From assembly GCA_016209105.1 (NCBI GenBank), contig JACQWR010000018.1:1-64000 (forward strand): DNA of 64,000 nucleotides. The letters run 5' to 3'. Shown in pieces: positions 60,913 through 64,000 of the stretch; the stretch's first letter is position 1; every line of letters starts with the position of its first letter. Source of the DNA: Deltaproteobacteria bacterium. Its GTDB lineage: Bacteria > Desulfobacterota > Syntrophia > Syntrophales > JACQWR01. Below the pieces are notes generated by a model. The model was given only the letters and a program-made list of their open reading frames with translations. It was not told where the DNA came from and did no database searches. The translations under genes were made by a program, and so were the position numbers.

Positions 60913-62004
60913 TTATATTTCCTCGTTGAACAGCAGCTTCCACGCCGCCTTGTAGGCGACGATCTCCTGGACATTCGAGGGAAGATCCCCGATGAATTTC
61001 CTCAGCACGCGGATGTCCTTGGGGAGATCATCCATCCGGTCTCCGCCCAGATCGAGCGCCGCCAGAAAGCGCCAGGGATGGTCGGCTATCAGGGCTGCCC
61101 ATTCCTTCTTCACCGTGCCGGTGGAAAGCTCCCAGACGCGCGCATGATATTCGCCGCTGGGCTTATACAGGGAGTTTCCATCGCCGAAGGCCAGATCGAA
61201 GTAGAGGTTGGGGTAGGTTTCGATGAGCTTCCTCACGTAGTCGGGGCCGTACTTCTTCGCCCGCGCGGCATACCTGACCTGACCCAGGTGGCACCAGATG
61301 ACCTTTGCCTTCGGGTAGCGGGAAAGCATCTCCTCGAGGGGGGGGAGCAGGGCATCTTCAACCTCGTAGTGGATCTCGAAGGGGATGCCCGATGTTGCCG
61401 CGTATTCGAAAAGCCGCACACCCACCGGAGAATTCAGGGGGATGGTGACATCCCGCCAGGTCTCTCCGCGTTTATCCTGCCGGGGCGACACGTAATGGCG
61501 GAACTCGAATTCGCCGAGCAAGGGGTAGCGGTCTTCGCCGGCTTTTTTGATCGTCGCGGTCAGAAATTCATCGGGGTTTTCCGTCCAGGCGGGATAGATG
61601 CCCGCGGTGGTTACGGGGATGTACCGGCAGGGATCAATATTCATGGCCCTGCGGGAGGCATCGCTCCACAGGGTCTTGCTTTTCTGGTACTCTCCGTCGC
61701 CGATTTGGGGAGAGAAGGCTACGAGCGCCGCGCCGTTATCATCCATCTGCCGGGCAAAATCCCGGGCGTTCATTTTGCCCGGATTGAAACTGGACTCAAT
61801 ATCAATGACGGGAAGTATTCCGGAAGCCTTTATCGCGGTGATCCTGTTTCGCCATTTCGATTTCAATGCCTCGAGATTGAAGGGCACGTCGGCCTTGGGA
61901 TGTTCCCCGATTTTGACGGAAGCGGGCAACGGGCAGACCTCCTCGGCAATTGAATAGCTGCAGAGGCATACGAATGTCAGAAAAACGGCAAGTCCTGTTT
62001 TCAT
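60913..62004 (-). CDS. Secreted amidohydrolase-like TIM-barrel protein, function unknown
   Basis: 363 aa with a signal peptide (MKTGLAVFLTFVCLCSYSIA). Sequence features of amidohydrolase-2-like barrels: VIDIESSFNPGKM, FEIHYEVEDALLPPLEEML (His), KVIWCHLGQVRYAARA (His) and RFLAALDLGGDRMDDLP (Asp). The N-terminal HxH is replaced by Asp-Ile-Glu, so metal binding is uncertain. Predicted periplasmic. From memory, similar exported proteins in other bacteria are annotated only as amidohydrolase family. Confidence 0.6.
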   Translation of the reverse strand: MKTGLAVFLTFVCLCSYSIAEEVCPLPASVKIGEHPKADVPFNLEALKSKWRNRITAIKASGILPVIDIESSFNPGKMNARDFARQMDDNGAALVAFSPQIGDGEYQKSKTLWSDASRRAMNIDPCRYIPVTTAGIYPAWTENPDEFLTATIKKAGEDRYPLLGEFEFRHYVSPRQDKRGETWRDVTIPLNSPVGVRLFEYAATSGIPFEIHYEVEDALLPPLEEMLSRYPKAKVIWCHLGQVRYAARAKKYGPDYVRKLIETYPNLYFDLAFGDGNSLYKPSGEYHARVWELSTGTVKKEWAALIADHPWRFLAALDLGGDRMDDLPKDIRVLRKFIGDLPSNVQEIVAYKAAWKLLFNEEI

Positions 62005-62153
62005 GATTCTTCCCCGAACGGTTTTTTCCCCGGCTTATTGCCCCGGAATTGATTCGCGGTTGCCATAATAGCCATATTTGAGAAAAAGGCAACGGCTATT
62101 AGCGATTTGCAGATGCCCGCATTCTCCGCCCCACTTTGCACACCGCATTGCGG

Positions 62154-62195
62154 CTCTCCGCGACAAGCCGCGGGGCATGCTCGCTGCCGAATTCA
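62154..62195 (-). repeat. TGAATTC-hairpin repeat, copy 4
   Basis: Minus strand: TGAATTC (62189-62195), GGCAGCGAGCATGCC, stem CCGCG / CGCGG (62158-62162 / 62169-62173). Unlike copies 1-3 no gene or remnant that I can recognise ends at its TGA. It is within the 290-bp spacer upstream of the sugar dehydrogenase gene. Confidence 0.7.
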
Positions 62196-62296
62196 ATTGA
62201 CAGAGAAGACGGTTTTTTTTATACTCCCTCCAAGAAAAAGGATCGTCGCTCAAATCAATCATCTCTCCGCTCCGTTGATACCCGTATGTGTGCACA

Positions 62297-63421
62297 ATGA
62301 AACTGCCAAAGCTGCTTGTATTCATTGCCGTGCTCGGTACTGCAACCTCGTCAGCCGTTGCCGCCGAGAGCAAACTATTTAAGTCAGAGAAGCACACGTT
62401 CCACGTCGTGACGCTGGTCGGGGGGCTTTCTCACCCATGGGCGGCTGCGTTTCTGCCCGACAGACGCATACTGGTCACCGAGCGCCCCGGACGTCTGCGG
62501 ATCGTGTCGAAAGATTTCAAACTCGACCCCCAGCCTATCGGGGGAGCGCTGCCGGTGGCAGCAGTGGGACAGGGCGGATTGTTAGACGTCGTCCTGCATC
62601 CGCAGTATGCCAAGAATGGCTGGCTCTATCTCGCCTATAGCGGCCCCGGCGCGGGCGGCACCGGTACGGAACTGATGCGCGCAAAGCTCGACGGGCATCG
62701 GCTGGTGCAACCCCAGGTGCTGTTCCGGTTAGAACCCAAGACACCCTCAGACCATCATTTCGGCGGGCGCATCGTGTTTGATCGCCAGGGTTACGTCTAT
62801 TTGACGCTCGGCGACCGTGGCGATAAGGAACGCGCACAGCGGCTTGACGATCATGCGGGATCGGTGATCCGGTTGCACGACGACGGACGCGTACCCGTGG
62901 ACAATCCTTTTGTGAAGCGCGCCGGCGCAAAGCCGGAAAAGTTCACGCTCGGCCACCGCAACATCCAGGGTGCGGCGCTGCATCCGGTAACCGGCGAACT
63001 CTGGACGCATGAACACGGACCGCAGGGCGGCGATGAAATCAACGTGATGCGCGCCGGGCGCAATTACGGCTGGCCGGTGATCACCTACGGCGTCAATTAC
63101 GTCATCGGCACCCGCATTGGCGAGGGCACACACAAGCCCGGCATGGAACAACCGCTCTACAAATGGGTGCCATCAATCGCCCCGTCGGGAATGGCCTTCT
63201 ATGAAGGTGATAAATTCCCCAACTGGCGCGGCAACATGCTCGTCGGCGCGCTCAGAGATGAGATGCTGGTGCGCCTGGAACTCAACGGCGAGAAGGTGCT
63301 GAAGGAAGAGCGGCTTATCAAAAACACCATCGGACGCATCCGCGACGTGCGCGTTGGACCCGACGGCTACGTCTATCTTCTCACCGACGAGGCGAATGGC
63401 GTACTGGCGCGGCTTGAGTAG
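62297..63421 (+). CDS. PQQ-dependent sugar dehydrogenase family (soluble aldose dehydrogenase type)
   Basis: 374 aa from ATG 62297; an upstream ATG 62288 is in frame. Signal peptide (KLLVFIAVLGTATSSAVAA). Six-bladed beta-propeller of the glucose/sorbosone dehydrogenase family: HPWAAAFLPDRRILVTERPGRL (read in parts), GQGGLLDVVLHP, DHHFGGRIVFDRQGYVYLTLGDRGD (read in parts), FTLGHRNIQGAALHP, EHGPQGGDEINVMRAGRNYGWP (read in parts) and SIAPSGMAFYEGD. Periplasmic, oxidising aldoses if PQQ is available. PQQ enzymes are unusual in a strict anaerobe, and the gene stands alone, so it may have been acquired recently. Confidence 0.88.
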   Translation: MKLPKLLVFIAVLGTATSSAVAAESKLFKSEKHTFHVVTLVGGLSHPWAAAFLPDRRILVTERPGRLRIVSKDFKLDPQPIGGALPVAAVGQGGLLDVVLHPQYAKNGWLYLAYSGPGAGGTGTELMRAKLDGHRLVQPQVLFRLEPKTPSDHHFGGRIVFDRQGYVYLTLGDRGDKERAQRLDDHAGSVIRLHDDGRVPVDNPFVKRAGAKPEKFTLGHRNIQGAALHPVTGELWTHEHGPQGGDEINVMRAGRNYGWPVITYGVNYVIGTRIGEGTHKPGMEQPLYKWVPSIAPSGMAFYEGDKFPNWRGNMLVGALRDEMLVRLELNGEKVLKEERLIKNTIGRIRDVRVGPDGYVYLLTDEANGVLARLE

Positions 63422-63612
63422 GGCAGCGCTCAGGGCGCGCTTGACCAGAGGCGATTTAGCAATGCTCCGTGCGATACGTCAGGGCAGTGAATCCAGCAGC
63501 GCTTGCTTCCTTCCGGATCGAGGATTCTCCGCAGCGTGCTCACGAAAAGCTTCAATCACCCCCCTCCCCGTCCTTGACAATATCGTCAGCCCAAAAAAAT
63601 CCAAAAAAAATG

Positions 63613-63660
63613 TTGACAAATCTTTTGTATTTAATTATTAGATTTTTCGCTGTATACAGC
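63613..63660 (+). promoter_or_regulatory. Promoter with an overlapping palindromic operator, upstream of the GntR gene
   Basis: TTGACA (63613-63618), 17-bp spacer, TATTAG (63636-63641). At the expected start of transcription lies a perfect 12-bp palindrome GCTGTATACAGC (63649-63660). GTATAC-centred palindromes are typical operators of the FCD-type GntR regulators, so autoregulation by the gene that follows is likely. The rest of the 290-bp spacer (63422-63612) shows nothing I can name. Confidence 0.65.
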
Positions 63661-63713
63661 GTACAGAATGCAGTAAACAACATTTTTATCAGCAGAGAAG
63701 AGGTGTGGTTTTG

Positions 63714-64000
63714 ATGGACATGGAAGGGAGTATTGAAAAAATCAGTTATCAATCCCAGGTTTACAACATATTGGAAAATATGATTGTTCACGGGAAGTTT
63801 AAGCCTGGTCAACGGCTTGTCGAGACGGAACTCGCCGCTTCCTTAGGAGTCAGTCGCTCTCCCATCAGGGAAGCCATTATGGCTCTTTGTCAGGACAGAT
63901 TGGTAGTGAACAAGAAAGGAAAAGGATGGGTAGTTTCCGAATTGTCACTTCGAGATATCATCGAAACATACGAAGTCCGGAAACTCATCGAGATGCACGC
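63714..64000 (+). CDS. GntR-family (FCD type) transcriptional regulator, N-terminal part
   Basis: The first 95 codons are in the window; the gene runs off the right edge. The winged-helix domain is complete: YNILENMIVHGKFKPGQRL, VETELAASLGVSRSPIREAI (DNA-recognition helix) and DRLVVNKKGKGWVVSELS. RDIIETYEVRKLIE begins the ligand-binding domain as in FCD-type (FadR-like) regulators. Start ATG 63714 follows AGAGGTG. It probably controls catabolic genes further right and its own promoter. Confidence 0.9.
   Translation, partial: MDMEGSIEKISYQSQVYNILENMIVHGKFKPGQRLVETELAASLGVSRSPIREAIMALCQDRLVVNKKGKGWVVSELSLRDIIETYEVRKLIEMH

Overview
The window looks like a chromosomal segment of a strictly anaerobic bacterium of the Desulfobacterota (deltaproteobacteria), most likely a syntrophic lineage such as Syntrophales. 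This placement is inferred from gene content. There are two selenoproteins read through in-frame TGA codons (selenophosphate synthetase and a formate dehydrogenase), a tungsten-type aldehyde:ferredoxin oxidoreductase, a complete proton-pumping Nuo membrane arm with an unusual electron-input subunit, a CHASE2 adenylate cyclase, a bacterial poly(A) polymerase, and tripartite tricarboxylate transporter genes. No rRNA or taxonomic marker is present.

Layout. 1-140: the end of an IS3-type insertion sequence. 200-9,020: selD (Sec), a DHH phosphoesterase, an FmdB-like zinc ribbon, a small HExxH protein, the remnant of an MCE/MlaD-type gene, an outer-membrane barrel, a periplasmic binding protein translationally coupled to a hybrid histidine kinase, and a hotdog-like protein. 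9,220-15,180: an alanine racemase with a large extra C-terminal domain, an adenylate cyclase, tRNA-Thr(CGU) and a THUMP RNA methyltransferase. 15,483-29,878: the operon nuoABCD-[NuoF C-terminus/GltD fusion]-nuoGHIJKLMN. 29,950-36,767: a zinc-ribbon ORF, then a three-gene soluble formate dehydrogenase cluster made of a NuoE-like subunit, a 1,055-aa NuoF-GltD fusion and a Sec-containing FdhA. 36,948-41,007: a two-flavoprotein fusion ending in an NDH-2 module, then rmuC. 41,050-43,430: a small accessory island (AlbA_2 protein, toxin-antitoxin pair, DUF6794-like protein) punctuated by four copies of a short repeat. 43,490-51,530: pcnB, AOR, an Fe-S flavoprotein, a double Cys-motif protein, cupin, MBL hydrolase, an exported protein and an AmiC-like amidase. 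Then come tRNA-Arg(CCG), a decayed SDR gene, and tctCBA followed by a fused KS-KS gene and an acyl-CoA ligase. The window closes with two amidohydrolase-type genes, a sugar dehydrogenase and the start of a GntR/FCD regulator.

How the genes may work together. The Nuo operon has no nuoE and no FMN/NADH-binding part of nuoF. In their place is a protein joining the NuoF C-terminal Fe-S domain to a GltD/NfnB-like FAD-NAD(P) module. The neighbouring formate dehydrogenase cluster has a full NuoF that carries a second copy of the same GltD-like module. I infer that this locus links formate, NAD(P)H and possibly a low-potential carrier to the quinone pool, with NADPH as a likely partner because both modules carry a Tyr-Arg-Arg signature. 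selD at the left end would supply selenophosphate for the formate dehydrogenase.

The DNA also carries at least three families of short dispersed repeats. The most striking is a hairpin element starting TGAATTC. In three of its four clear copies, its first three bases are the stop codon of the adjoining gene or gene remnant.
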